DNA of 52,814 nt from positions 1-52,814 of the forward strand of contig JALLBK010000006.1 in the NCBI GenBank assembly GCA_036940085.1, given 5' to 3'. The notes beneath the pieces were generated by a model, which did no database searches, was not told where the DNA came from, and saw only the letters and a list, made by a program, of their open reading frames with translations. The DNA is from Discostella pseudostelligera. Its lineage: Eukaryota > Bacillariophyta > Thalassiosirophyceae > Thalassiosirales > Thalassiosiraceae. The translations under genes and the position numbers were made by a program. Below, one piece after another: positions 21,860 to 30,557 of this stretch (within the stretch, counting starts at the first letter, position 1; every line of letters starts with the position of its first letter).

Positions 21860-22495
21860 ATGATGACGACGGCGACGATGAATTCACTACTGTTCGCTCT
21901 CGTCGCATTACTAGCAATATCCACCCCCGCTACAATCTCAGTCTCAGCATTTGCACCTGGGATGATAACTTCTGCAAATCTTGCACCCAACAGCATTCGA
22001 ATGGATATCGAAAATGGTATGGTACGACGCGACAAGCCCGCCAAATCTCAAGAAGAAGATTTGGAGCTCACACGCGCCATCATTATGAAGCACATTTCAA
22101 TCTCAGATAAAGGTTACGACGACGATGATGACGATGAGGATGATGTGAATGTGCTGCAGACTATTTTAGCGAAGGCATCATCGGTAGCTGTTGATGATAA
22201 TGACAACGTCAAGACGGATGTTGTAGTCTCTACTTCTTCGAGTAGTTCCGAGGTGGGTGAATCAGCACCAGCAGACTCAGACGGGGAGGATGGCGATGAA
22301 ATGAATACTGCGCAACAACGTCTGAAAAAGATCAAATCGTTTGGGATACAAGTAAAGGATGATTTAAAGGGCCGGTTTGGGCGGGCGAGGGAAGTAGGAC
22401 AATCTTTGCAGCCTTTGAAAGACATCAAGTCTTTTGGCACAAAGATCAAAGATGATTTGAAGAGTCGGTTAGGAAAGGATGAGAGCCGATTGTAG
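21860..22495 (+). CDS. small plastid-targeted acidic protein with duplicated motif
   Basis: The start at 21860 gives 211 residues. The N-terminus is a signal peptide (LLFALVALLAISTPATISV) followed by SAFAPG, the diatom plastid transit motif, so import into the complex plastid is likely. An acidic stretch of consecutive Asp residues follows. The C-terminal 57 residues contain two copies of an amphipathic unit, LKKIKSFGIQVKDDLKGRFG and LKDIKSFGTKIKDDLKSRLG, about 25 residues apart. I do not know the family. The repeats could be membrane-surface or protein-binding helices; this is inferred. The upstream frame from 21806 is judged leader sequence. Confidence 0.75.
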   Translation: MMTTATMNSLLFALVALLAISTPATISVSAFAPGMITSANLAPNSIRMDIENGMVRRDKPAKSQEEDLELTRAIIMKHISISDKGYDDDDDDEDDVNVLQTILAKASSVAVDDNDNVKTDVVVSTSSSSSEVGESAPADSDGEDGDEMNTAQQRLKKIKSFGIQVKDDLKGRFGRAREVGQSLQPLKDIKSFGTKIKDDLKSRLGKDESRL

Positions 22496-22872
22496 GATTC
22501 CTCCAGTGGAGCACGTAAACTTAATTGCAACCGATGTGAATTGTCTGTGAACGGCGTATGAACAAACAATCTGCGTAGATATCTTTGTGGTAGTCGGCGA
22601 GGTTGAGGACGCATGATCATAATGCATAATCGTGAATTAATCGCATTCCCTATTAACTGCTGCATGCATGTTATTCTGAAATTCGTATAAGGTGAGAAGA
22701 ATTATCACGTGGAGCTTGATGTCGGTATTGACAATTTGCTACCCCGTTGTCTCCACCACCGTTGTCGTCATCAGCCGCGACTTTGGTGTTTGTTTACAAT
22801 TCCAAACGGAAACTAATCGCCAACCTCACTCTATCTCTCTCATCACATTAGTACCTCATTCAAAACATCATT
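22496..22872. other. convergent 3' intergenic region
   Basis: About 380 bp between two convergent stop codons. Presumably untranslated sequence; nothing further is recognised. Confidence 0.35.
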
Positions 22873-23438
22873 TTATTCAGCATGTCCATCTAACTGGAAA
22901 TCCCCCGTCTGCATCCTCTTCTTCCGTTCCACCTCCTCCGGCTCAAATCCAGTGTAAATGACATAAAATAATGCAATAAGAGGAGACATTGCGAATAACA
23001 GCTGCGTCGGTGCATACCAAATTACAAATGAAAGGAGGGATGAAATGAGTAAATGGCGACACAATATAACCATTGATAGAGAGCGGTCCGACGGCAACAA
23101 AAAGAGAATTTCGTATTCGCCACTTGAACTATTTGTCCTTCCCCACTGCCCACAACTACCCCCTCGGTCCTAAATAATATCGAACGAATGTGCGTATTCT
23201 ATACGCCATCTCTGTTAGATCAAAATGATCAGTTGTCGACCCGAGGTATCTAGACGCGCATCCCTCATTCTCCATCACCACCGCAAGCGCAGATCACATG
23301 TCACTACTTGCTACTTGCACCAAATCACATGTCTCTCTCGCTATCTGAGACACCAAGATACTATCCAACAAAGCGCACCTTTAAACCATTAATCAGCATT
23401 TGAGCAGGATCCATTGATTCATCGGATGACGACGGCAT
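22873..23438 (-). CDS. small two-span membrane protein
   Basis: Proposed exons 23438-23379 and 23145-22873 with a 233-nt intron (GTGCGC...GCAG), phase 0 on both sides; 110 residues. Exon 1 gives MPSSSDESMDPAQMLINGLK. Exon 2 continues WGRTNSSSGEYEILFLLPSD, then two hydrophobic spans (LLISSLLSFVIWYAP and FAMSPLIALFYVIYTG) and an EPEEVERKKRM tail. The donor GTGCGC is weak and other acceptors within 30 bp are possible, so the junction is tentative, but the second exon looks coding. The family is not recognised. It shares a 260-bp divergent promoter with the PDZ gene, which has TTCCCGCC at 23589-23596. Confidence 0.55.
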
Positions 23439-23588
23439 GGTAGTTTGGTCGGCGGATAGTAGCGGCGGACGACGGCGATGGGATGGCGCTGATCGATTGA
23501 CGATGGAATGAAATGAAAATGAAAGTGGTGGCGTGTGTGCATGGTGGGGAATCTCCACGTGATTTACGAAGGAATCCATACGTCCAAC

Positions 23589-23596
23589 TTCCCGCC
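23589..23596. promoter_or_regulatory. TTCCCGCC element in divergent promoter
   Basis: A perfect octamer between the starts at 23438 (minus strand) and 23699 (plus strand), 103 bp upstream of the latter. An ATCTCCACGTG G-box lies near 23550. Confidence 0.45.
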
Positions 23597-23698
23597 AAAA
23601 CTCCCATGACGAACGCCCAGCCACCGCCACCCGCCACCCGCCACACACCACACACCCAACACTACCCACTACCCAAACAAACCATAGACATAGAACCG

Positions 23699-24731
23699 AT
23701 GACCATGCATATTCCGCCCGCTATCGCTATCGTCATGGCCATGACAGTGTCGCTTGGCACTACGATCATTCTATGCAATGGCACTACGATGATGGCTGTA
23801 AGTGTAAGCGCGTTTGCATTTTCATCGTCTGTTCTTCGTCGTCATCCTGCGGCGCATCCTCCACATCGTGGCACTGTTACCGGTCGAAGACGAAGACGAC
23901 CCCTTTCACCACCTTCATCGACGGATGCAGCAACAACAACAATCAAAACTACACCAATATCACATCAACACCTTTTTCTACTCAATAGCAGCAACAACGA
24001 TAACGAAAATAATTCTGCTGCAGCAGAATCAGTCGATACAAACAACCCAGCCGACGAACTCCTAAACAAGGCACGTCGCCTTCGCCAGGAAATATCCACC
24101 ATCGAATCGTCCAAACTCCAAGCACAAAACGAAAAAGATATTCAAGTACAAGCAAAACTGGCAGCTGAGGAGGCTGACCGACAACAAAATGAACAGGCTC
24201 GATTGCGATATAGTGCTATTGTACCAATATTGAAAGATATGGGTGAGGAAGTTTTGGAACGGGTGGATTTCCCTCCGAGAGTAAAGGGTGGTAAGTTCAT
24301 TTTATGAATTCTTCAGTTGCATTTTATATTGGTGCTTCATCATAATCTCTTTTGTCGTGCATCTGCATGAATAACTTGTAGGAGAATCGTGCATTGTCAC
24401 AGTACAAGCCCCATTACCACTAGGTCTCATCCTCTCGGAGGAATCAGCTACACCCGGTCTTATATATGTCGACTCTCTATCTCCGGATGGTAATGGATTT
24501 AATGCAGGAATACAAGAAGGAGATATATTGCGTGCAATAACAGCGTGTAAGGTAACAATGGAATCGCCGACGTGGCAATTATTGGCGGGTGGGATAGGCC
24601 GACCAAAAACAAAACGATTCATGTATGTCGTCGATGGCAGACCGTTAGAAGAGGTATTGGATGCTGTGGGTAGTAATAGAATGGATAGTTTAGGAAGAGA
24701 TGTATGGTTGGTGTTGGAACGAATGCAATAG
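23699..24731 (+). CDS. plastid-targeted PDZ-domain protein
   Basis: Exons 23699-24290 and 24382-24731 flank a 91-nt GTAAGT...GTAG intron; 313 residues. The start gives a hydrophobic signal peptide followed by SVSAFAFSSS, an ASAFAP-like plastid motif. The middle has a predicted coiled coil (LLNKARRLRQEISTIESSK and following). After the intron comes a compact PDZ-like module: PLPLGLILSEES as the carboxylate-binding loop, IYVDSLSPDGNGFNAGIQEG with the usual A-G-I-Q-E-GD pattern, DILRAITA, and a closing strand near the C-terminus. PDZ modules bind C-terminal tails; in plastids they occur in proteases and assembly factors, but no protease domain is present here. An adaptor role in the plastid is inferred. 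Confidence 0.85.
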
Positions 24732-25295
24732 CACCAACAAGAGGTTGGGATTGCAATACAATCATGTGCATGAATACTAGGATGTGCATCGAAAATCAAT
24801 GCAATATATTTATCAGGCACTTGGAAGATCTCTGTGCATTCAGAATAGTCATTCTCCTCTTCAACAATCTTTGAACAATAGACTGCAATTGGAATACTTT
24901 CACCAATGGTATGGTACATACACCAAACCCTCACCGTTCACCGTGGCCGACCGACGGAAGACGGAAGGACTGTACGTACGTATTTCCTCTCGCTCTATCT
25001 AGATAGGTAACAACCGTCCTTGAAGTGGTGTCAGCGCGAATCTTTCTTGATTTCGTCTGTCCGTCTTGACACAGTGACGATGACAAAGATGTGTCAAATC
25101 CAAACCAAAACAACAGGTGCGTGACCATGGCGGTGGCGGCGGCAGTAGGCGGCGGCACGTCTGGTTGGATACGGCAGATCCATTGAGCACCTTTACCTGT
25201 GCAATCGGCTGCTTCTCTCCAATTGCTGTCTGTTGTTCGCTCACGTCATGTCTCATGCACTTTTTCATCTGTTCCTAACATAACTGCAGACTACA
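24732..25295. other. intergenic region upstream of thylakoid-type protein gene
   Basis: About 560 bp. The 3' part (25120-25160) is GGC-rich. An antisense open frame here was considered and not accepted. The last 100 bp before 25296 are the probable promoter and leader of the next gene; no TTCCCGCC octamer is present. Confidence 0.35.
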
Positions 25296-25864
25296 ATGAA
25301 GCTCTCCGCCATCGCCACCCTTGCTATCCTTTCGTCGGCTGCGGCCTTCGCCCCTGCGACTAAGGGTCCTCAGACATCGAGCTTGAATGCTGAGATGATG
25401 GATCGTAAGTCCTTCATCGCTGCCGCCGGAGCATTGATCTTCGCCGCTCCTCTTGTTGCGAATGCTGGAACCATGGGACAGGAGCGCGTGAATGATCCTA
25501 CGGAAGTGTAAGTTTGCATGATTTGCTTTCGTCGTATCTGCTTTATTACTTGAATCAAATCTTTGACAGATGCAGAATACTTTCATGCTAACATGTTGCC
25601 GCTCATTCGATCTCTGCAAAATTATGTGTTCATCATCGTCGGATGTTGTAACGATACTGAAGTTGGGAAACTGGAACTCCCTCTGCTGCCGCCGCCGCCG
25701 CCCGTGCGGCCCGATACGCTAACGCCCGTACTCAAATGACCTCGTCTTTCCCTCCCCAAAAGCGTTTGACATTGGAGCGTAAGAGTCCCGTGACGAGGTT
25801 GGATATCAATGCACCCAACTTTACCGAATACAAAAAGACTTACCCTGGACTTTTTAAGAATTAA
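25296..25864 (+). CDS. small thylakoid-type plastid protein
   Basis: Exons 25296-25507 and 25663-25864 with a 155-nt GTAAGT...GAAG intron; 137 residues. The N-terminus has a tripartite design: signal peptide (KLSAIATLAILSSA), ASAFAP-type motif (AAFAPAT), then RKSFIAAAGALIFAAPLVANAG, which is either a Sec-type lumen-transfer signal cleaved at ANA or a single thylakoid span. A twin-arginine pair is absent. The mature 80 residues include NDPTEVWETGTP, an Ala/Arg helix, and a conserved-looking tail (TRLDINAPNFTEYKKTYPGLF). Size and targeting fit a small photosystem-associated subunit such as those found in diatom PSI or PSII structures; I cannot name it with confidence. Confidence 0.85.
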
Positions 25865-26354
25865 GAGTTTCCTTCACGTTTGTAATTAGTGATGGAGAGG
25901 TGGGAGGCAGATGCATCGTATGAAGGGCTTTGATATCGATATGGATTCGACGTGTGCAAAATGAACGAGGTACATATGGTGCATTTGTCGCAAAGAATTT
26001 TGGATTCACAATCCGGATGCTCGGTGCACGGGCAGTTTCAGTAACGTGGATGGCCAGGGCAAAGATAGGTACGGCTAACCGTAACTTAATATGACATCGA
26101 CTTTGCTAAATCAAATATCTACACTCATTGTAGCTCGTGACTGAATTTGTACATGCAAACAGTCCTTTTTGCATCGCGAGTGGCGAGTAACGAGTTGGAA
26201 ACATAGATCTATTACATTGGAACGCGTGATTTACACAATATGAGGTGTGCTACAACCTGAATGTCTTTCCATTGAAACAGTACCAGTCGATCAATTATTT
26301 GTTGTTGCACGCCGCTGCACGCACACATCTAGTTCGACACAATTTTGATACTCC
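25865..26354. other. convergent 3' intergenic region
   Basis: About 490 bp between the convergent stops of the thylakoid-type gene and the secreted-protein gene. No coding, repeat or RNA signal is recognised. Confidence 0.35.
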
Positions 26355-27044
26355 TCAAAAACAGTCGGTGACTTGACCACTGATGGGCATCTGAGTGCTG
26401 GTTAAACTACCCCCGACCATTTTACCACATAAATCACAAGTAGCGACCAGGTATACGTTATTGCCACCCCTCGGCGTTATTGTTTTGATGTTGCCGTACC
26501 CAGACACGGTGCACTGACCTGAGGGTGACACAAAATAATCGCGACCTAATTCTTTGTTATTTTCGTCGACAAAACGAACTGTGATATCATTCCTACAGAA
26601 TTTATTGAGATATCAAGAAGTTGAATTAGTAAGGAATACAATATTGAGAGTTGATCCATACAATTGAACGTACATAGCTGTTCCATCGCCGCAATCCACC
26701 ACTAGGGACGAGAAATGGAAGATTTAATACCATAATAAATATATGGATATAGTAAATAACGTATCGAACTCACATTTTACAACAAAATTTACAGCGGGGC
26801 TGTAGATGGTGTAGATAGCAGTCACGAAGTTAGAAGAAGCGATTCAGCCAAAACGGACGATACGATGAGTTTGATCCGACAAAATTGACGATTAGGCAGC
26901 AAACGACCAAACGACCACTCACATGCACCCAGCTGCCCACTCATTCTTTTCCATTACTAATCGACATTCATTGGATTGCGCCAATCGAATGCAGAAGAAG
27001 AGCACTTGCAGGAACAACAAATAGGATGGATGACACTTCCTCAT
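26355..27044 (-). CDS. small secreted cysteine-rich protein, four exons with two micro-exons
   Basis: Deduced by hand. Exons are 27044-26923, 26799-26774 (26 nt), 26701-26674 (28 nt) and 26592-26355; introns of 123, 72 and 81 nt begin GTGAGT, GTGAGT and GTACGT and end in ACAG, CTAG and GTAG. A branch-point-like CTAAC lies upstream of the first acceptor. Phases agree at all three junctions and the product is 137 residues. It has a signal peptide (YLLFLQVLFFCIRLAQS) and seven Cys in the mature part, including NECRLV, AAGC, LVDCGDG, GQCTVSGYG, ATCDLCG and a C-terminal VTDCF. The body looks beta-rich. I recognise no family. No long open frame covers it, so frame-based gene calling misses it. The G-box/CCCGCC tandem repeat starts about 100 bp upstream. 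Confidence 0.75.
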
Positions 27045-27140
27045 TCTATCATCATTTTACGTCGCCGCCATCCGAACATTGAAAGTGAAGAGGCTGATAA
27101 CTGAAAGAGGTATCGATGTGTGATGAATATCTGTCTTTAA

Positions 27141-27330
27141 TCGAGTCAATAGTCTCCCGCCAATTTTGTGCCACGTGTAAGTGCAATTACTCGAGTCAAT
27201 AGTCTCCCGCCAATTCGATGCCACGTTTAGAGCAATCAGTCGAGTCAATAGTCTCCCGCAATTTCTATGCCACGTGTAAGTGGAAGTAGTCGAGTCAATA
27301 AAGTCTCCCGCCAAATCGTTGCCACGTGGA
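27141..27330. repeat. 50-bp tandem repeat (about 4 units) carrying TCCCGC and CACGTG motifs
   Basis: Units start at about 27141, 27191, 27240 and 27290 (period 49-50 bp). Each runs TCGAGTCAATAGTCTCCCGC, then CAATTT-like spacer, then TGCCACGTGTAAGTG. The CACGTG is intact in units 1, 3 and 4 and mutated to CACGTT in unit 2. Both motifs occur in other promoters of the window, so the array looks like a multiplied regulatory module, located about 100-290 bp upstream of the secreted-protein start. Confidence 0.85.
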
Positions 27331-27667
27331 TGGAGCCCACTTGAAGAGTTCAAGAGGCAAAAAGCAAGTGGTGGAGTGAAGATGAAAATGGCTGGAGTAT
27401 GGAGTGGTTTTTAAGGATGATACGATATCCAATACATCCATCATTCATCCTGCCGTCGTCATCATAGGTTCTACTCTTTTGCCCTTACGGGCGTAACAGA
27501 CGTAGTTCTGAGTTCCTCGGATGTATTGGTTAAGTATCTATTGGTTTGTATTTGTTGGACGTTGGACAGTAGACAGATGCCATGTCATTGCGGATTGCGG
27601 CAAATAATGATCATCCAATACACCAGAAATTTACATTTACTTCAACGTTAACTCTGTTTCATAATGA
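27331..27667. other. intergenic region
   Basis: About 340 bp between the tandem repeat and the stop codon of the choice-of-anchor gene. It contains a short inverted sequence around CCCTTACGGGCG (near 27481). No gene seen. Confidence 0.3.
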
Positions 27668-29479
27668 TCAGAATGCCTTCCTTACTTTCCTTACTTGTCG
27701 CTTAGTAGTGGTAGCGGCAGTTGGTCGCTTCGTTGGTTTCCGTGTCGGAGGGGCCTTCGTTGGTTTGGGCGTTGTTGGTTTAAATGTTGGTTTAGATGTT
27801 GGAGACTTGGTTGTTGGTTTGGATGTCGGAGAATTGGTTGGTTTGGAAGTTGTAGGATTGGATGTTGGAGAATTGGTTGGTGCAGACGTTGGAGCTGGAG
27901 TGAAGGTAGTAGGAGAAGATGATGGAGAAGGGGACGGAGCGGAGGTATCTAAACCGAAATTATTCGCCGATTGTAGGACATACAATCCTTGCTCAATTCC
28001 ACTAACGATGACAGTTCCAGAGTGAAAATATGGGTAGTTGGACCATGAACCGTTGTAACCGCCGGAGTTACTTGATGTGTAAATGTCAAAGTGGGCCACT
28101 TGCGTCAACTTTGGAGTTGCGAGATTGTCGATTCGCAGTACCTGAAGCCCAGCACGGTAATTCGACTCGAAGACTAAATTTCCCTTGATGTAGAGGTTAT
28201 GATCCGAAGCCAGTGTCGTACCTGAATGATATCCAACATAGACTGGGTTGGTGAGGCTCTGGACATTGAATACGTGAGTCCGGGTGTATGTTTGCGTATC
28301 CGTCTCGTCATTGACAATGACGTGCTTTCCATCGTCGGTGAGCCAACCCTGGTGAGTGTAACCCGAATTGGCGTACGTTAGCCTTGAGAGTTTGGTGGGA
28401 TTTGACTTATTGGTGACATCGACGATGGTCAACGAGTCTTCGTTGTAGCAGAAGCAAATCTGGGAATTCGTGTACCGAGTGTCGGGACCTTGATCTGTTC
28501 CAAGTAGACCAACGAAGAATGAACAAAAACGAACAATAAGAATGTGTTAGTTCACAACATTATCATCACGATAAAGTTTTGCAAGATGCAATCCAAAACA
28601 ATTCGCATATACTCACAGGTAAGGCACTGTCCATCGTGGGTGTATCCATCACTACTAAAACCTCCTGCCAAAGTCGGTGATGCAGGATTTTGAATGTTCA
28701 CAATATGCAATCCGCCCGAATATGTATTCGTACCCATGGCATAGGCAAATCCCGCCGCCACATCAATATCCATAGTATGAGAATTACCAAATTTACTGTA
28801 ATGCGCCGTCTCAGGAAATTCAATGGGCATTTTCGTCGGATCGGCCGTGAGGAGCAACCTCAAATCGAACACCTGCAAACCATGACCCGATGCCTCGCTT
28901 ACCACAAAGGCATAATTGCCATAGGTCTTGATATTGCGCCACATGGAACATCCAGTGTGAGACAACAAAATGCCAATGTATACGGGGTTTAGTGGGTCGG
29001 TAATCTCCACAAATCCAGCACCGTTCGAGAGTCCTACTAATGCAAATTCTCGCCCATTGTCTATCCATCCCCATGCATCACTTGCAGTAGGAATTGCACC
29101 ATTGCATTTGTTCGGTGATGCAAAGGTGGCCAAATTCAAGAAGGACATGAGGTTGATGTTGGAACAGGCGTACTTGGTACCAGTGCCGGTATCGGCGAAG
29201 TTATTGATGCAATTTTTGGCCGTAGCCGCCACCCCAGAAGATACCATAACATCGGATGTCGTCGTCATCTCTACATCATTTTCTTCCTCATTGTTTCCTT
29301 CTCCGCCTGCATTATCAACACTCATCGACATTCCACCAACGTTAATCGGTGCAAGTGGCTCCGGATCGTGATTTGTTTTGAGCAATTGCTCACACCCAAT
29401 ATGGAACCGGCTGGTATGGTTTGTTCCATTGAACAGCATCATGTGATTCATATTCCACTCAAAGAGATTGTTTGCCATA

Positions 29480-29512
<33 letters not shown>

Positions 29513-29715
29513 TCATCTCCGTCACCAAAGATATTGTTTGCCATGGGTGATGATGAAGCATCACCGTCACCGCCTTCGGTGACGATAACTTCTTGGGTGA
29601 CACGTCGAATGCGGCTTCGTTCGTTGCGGACATCGGGATTATGATTCGACGTCAACGACGAGGAGGCTGTTGCGAAAGAAACGAGCACAAGTAGGACCCA
29701 TGAATAGGAGCTCAT
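27668..29715 (-). CDS. LVIVD-repeat / choice-of-anchor-B surface protein
   Basis: Exons 29715-28617 and 28494-27668 with a 122-nt GTGAGT...ACAG intron; 641 residues. A signal peptide (YSWVLLVLVSFATASSS) leads. A poly-Ser tract encoded by repeated TCA codons follows. The central 400 residues carry repeated beta-strand motifs of the LVIVD type: FALVGLSNGAGFVEITDPLNPVYIG, HGLQVFDLRL, GLHIVNIQNPASP, LTIVDVTNKSNPTKL and QGLYVLQSA, which suggest a beta-propeller. This layout matches the choice-of-anchor-B family. The C-terminal 85 residues are Pro/Thr/Ser/Lys repeats (TSKPTTKSPTSKPT) ending in a basic tail, typical of diatom wall or surface proteins. A secreted or cell-surface binding role is inferred. 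Confidence 0.85.
29480..29511. repeat. GAT/TCA trinucleotide repeat encoding poly-Ser
   Basis: About ten perfect ATG/GAT-phase units on the plus strand, read as TCA/TCATCA serine codons in the choice-of-anchor gene. Likely polymorphic in length. Confidence 0.85.
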
Positions 29716-30557
29716 CGTCGAGGGTTTGGACTTGGCTGGGAGATAGAAGAAATAAAGATTGAGAATGAGACGAGATGGTGTCAGAATCTTGGTAGTACTA
29801 GTAGCACAAAATCAATGCGATTGTCGCGCAAAATATAACGTAATACTCTTACCCGTTGCCTCCTTTGAGCTGATTATGCCGCTGACGCTGAAGATGAGGA
29901 AAGGATGATGGTACGGTGGAGATTCGAGAGCTGGTTCGGTATTGTGCCTGCCGTCAACTATTGAATAGGGAATGCGAGTTTGGAGTTGCGAGGTTTGGTA
30001 GGTGTGAGATGGTAGACTGAGGCTGTGCGTGTGCAATGCTCCGTGGTTGTGGTAGATAAAGACGACGACGAGCGACAATGAAGAGTGCAGAGAGGAGAGA
30101 GGAGTGAGGAACGAGAAAGGGCCCTAAAAAGCCGCTACTTCTTGTGATTGATGACTGATCAATAACCTTTAGAGGGGCTGTTGTGGAAAGCGGTCATTGA
30201 ACTTTCCTTGGTTGAAGAAGAGGTCAGCTGGCCGTGCTTTTCCCGCCAATATTCTCCCGTCAAGATCGGGGTGCGATGGTTTCGCGCCAAAATTTGTTCT
30301 TGAATGCCACGTGTAAGCACCTTGGCAACAAGCAACAAGCATAAGCGAGCGCTGCATCAGCCATCGCAATCGATATCTGCAACTTCTCTTCTGCTGCCGA
30401 ATTGAGAGAGTGAGAGGTTGGATTCGCCGATAGGATGGAGAGGATTAATTAATAGAGGAGCGACGAGTGGGAGCGGCGGCAATAATATTTGCAAGATTCA
30501 GATACGCATCAATACATCCTCGTAGTCGCAGTTCGCCCGTACCTTTCCATCGTGATC
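29716..30557. promoter_or_regulatory. divergent promoter of surface protein and DNA methyltransferase
   Basis: About 840 bp between two divergent starts. TTCCCGCC is at 30240-30247, a CTCCCG follows, and TGCCACGTGTAAG near 30306 reproduces the tail of the 50-bp repeat unit found at 27141. A frame at 29812-30078 (minus) was judged non-coding. Confidence 0.4.

Noticed and set aside
24302..24934. A 210-residue minus-strand frame antisense to the PDZ gene
   Set aside because: Its 3' two-thirds lie antisense to the clearly coding PDZ exon 2, it begins with a non-ATG codon and no domain is recognisable. The 5' part outside the PDZ gene reads fairly protein-like, so RNA-seq could still rescue it.
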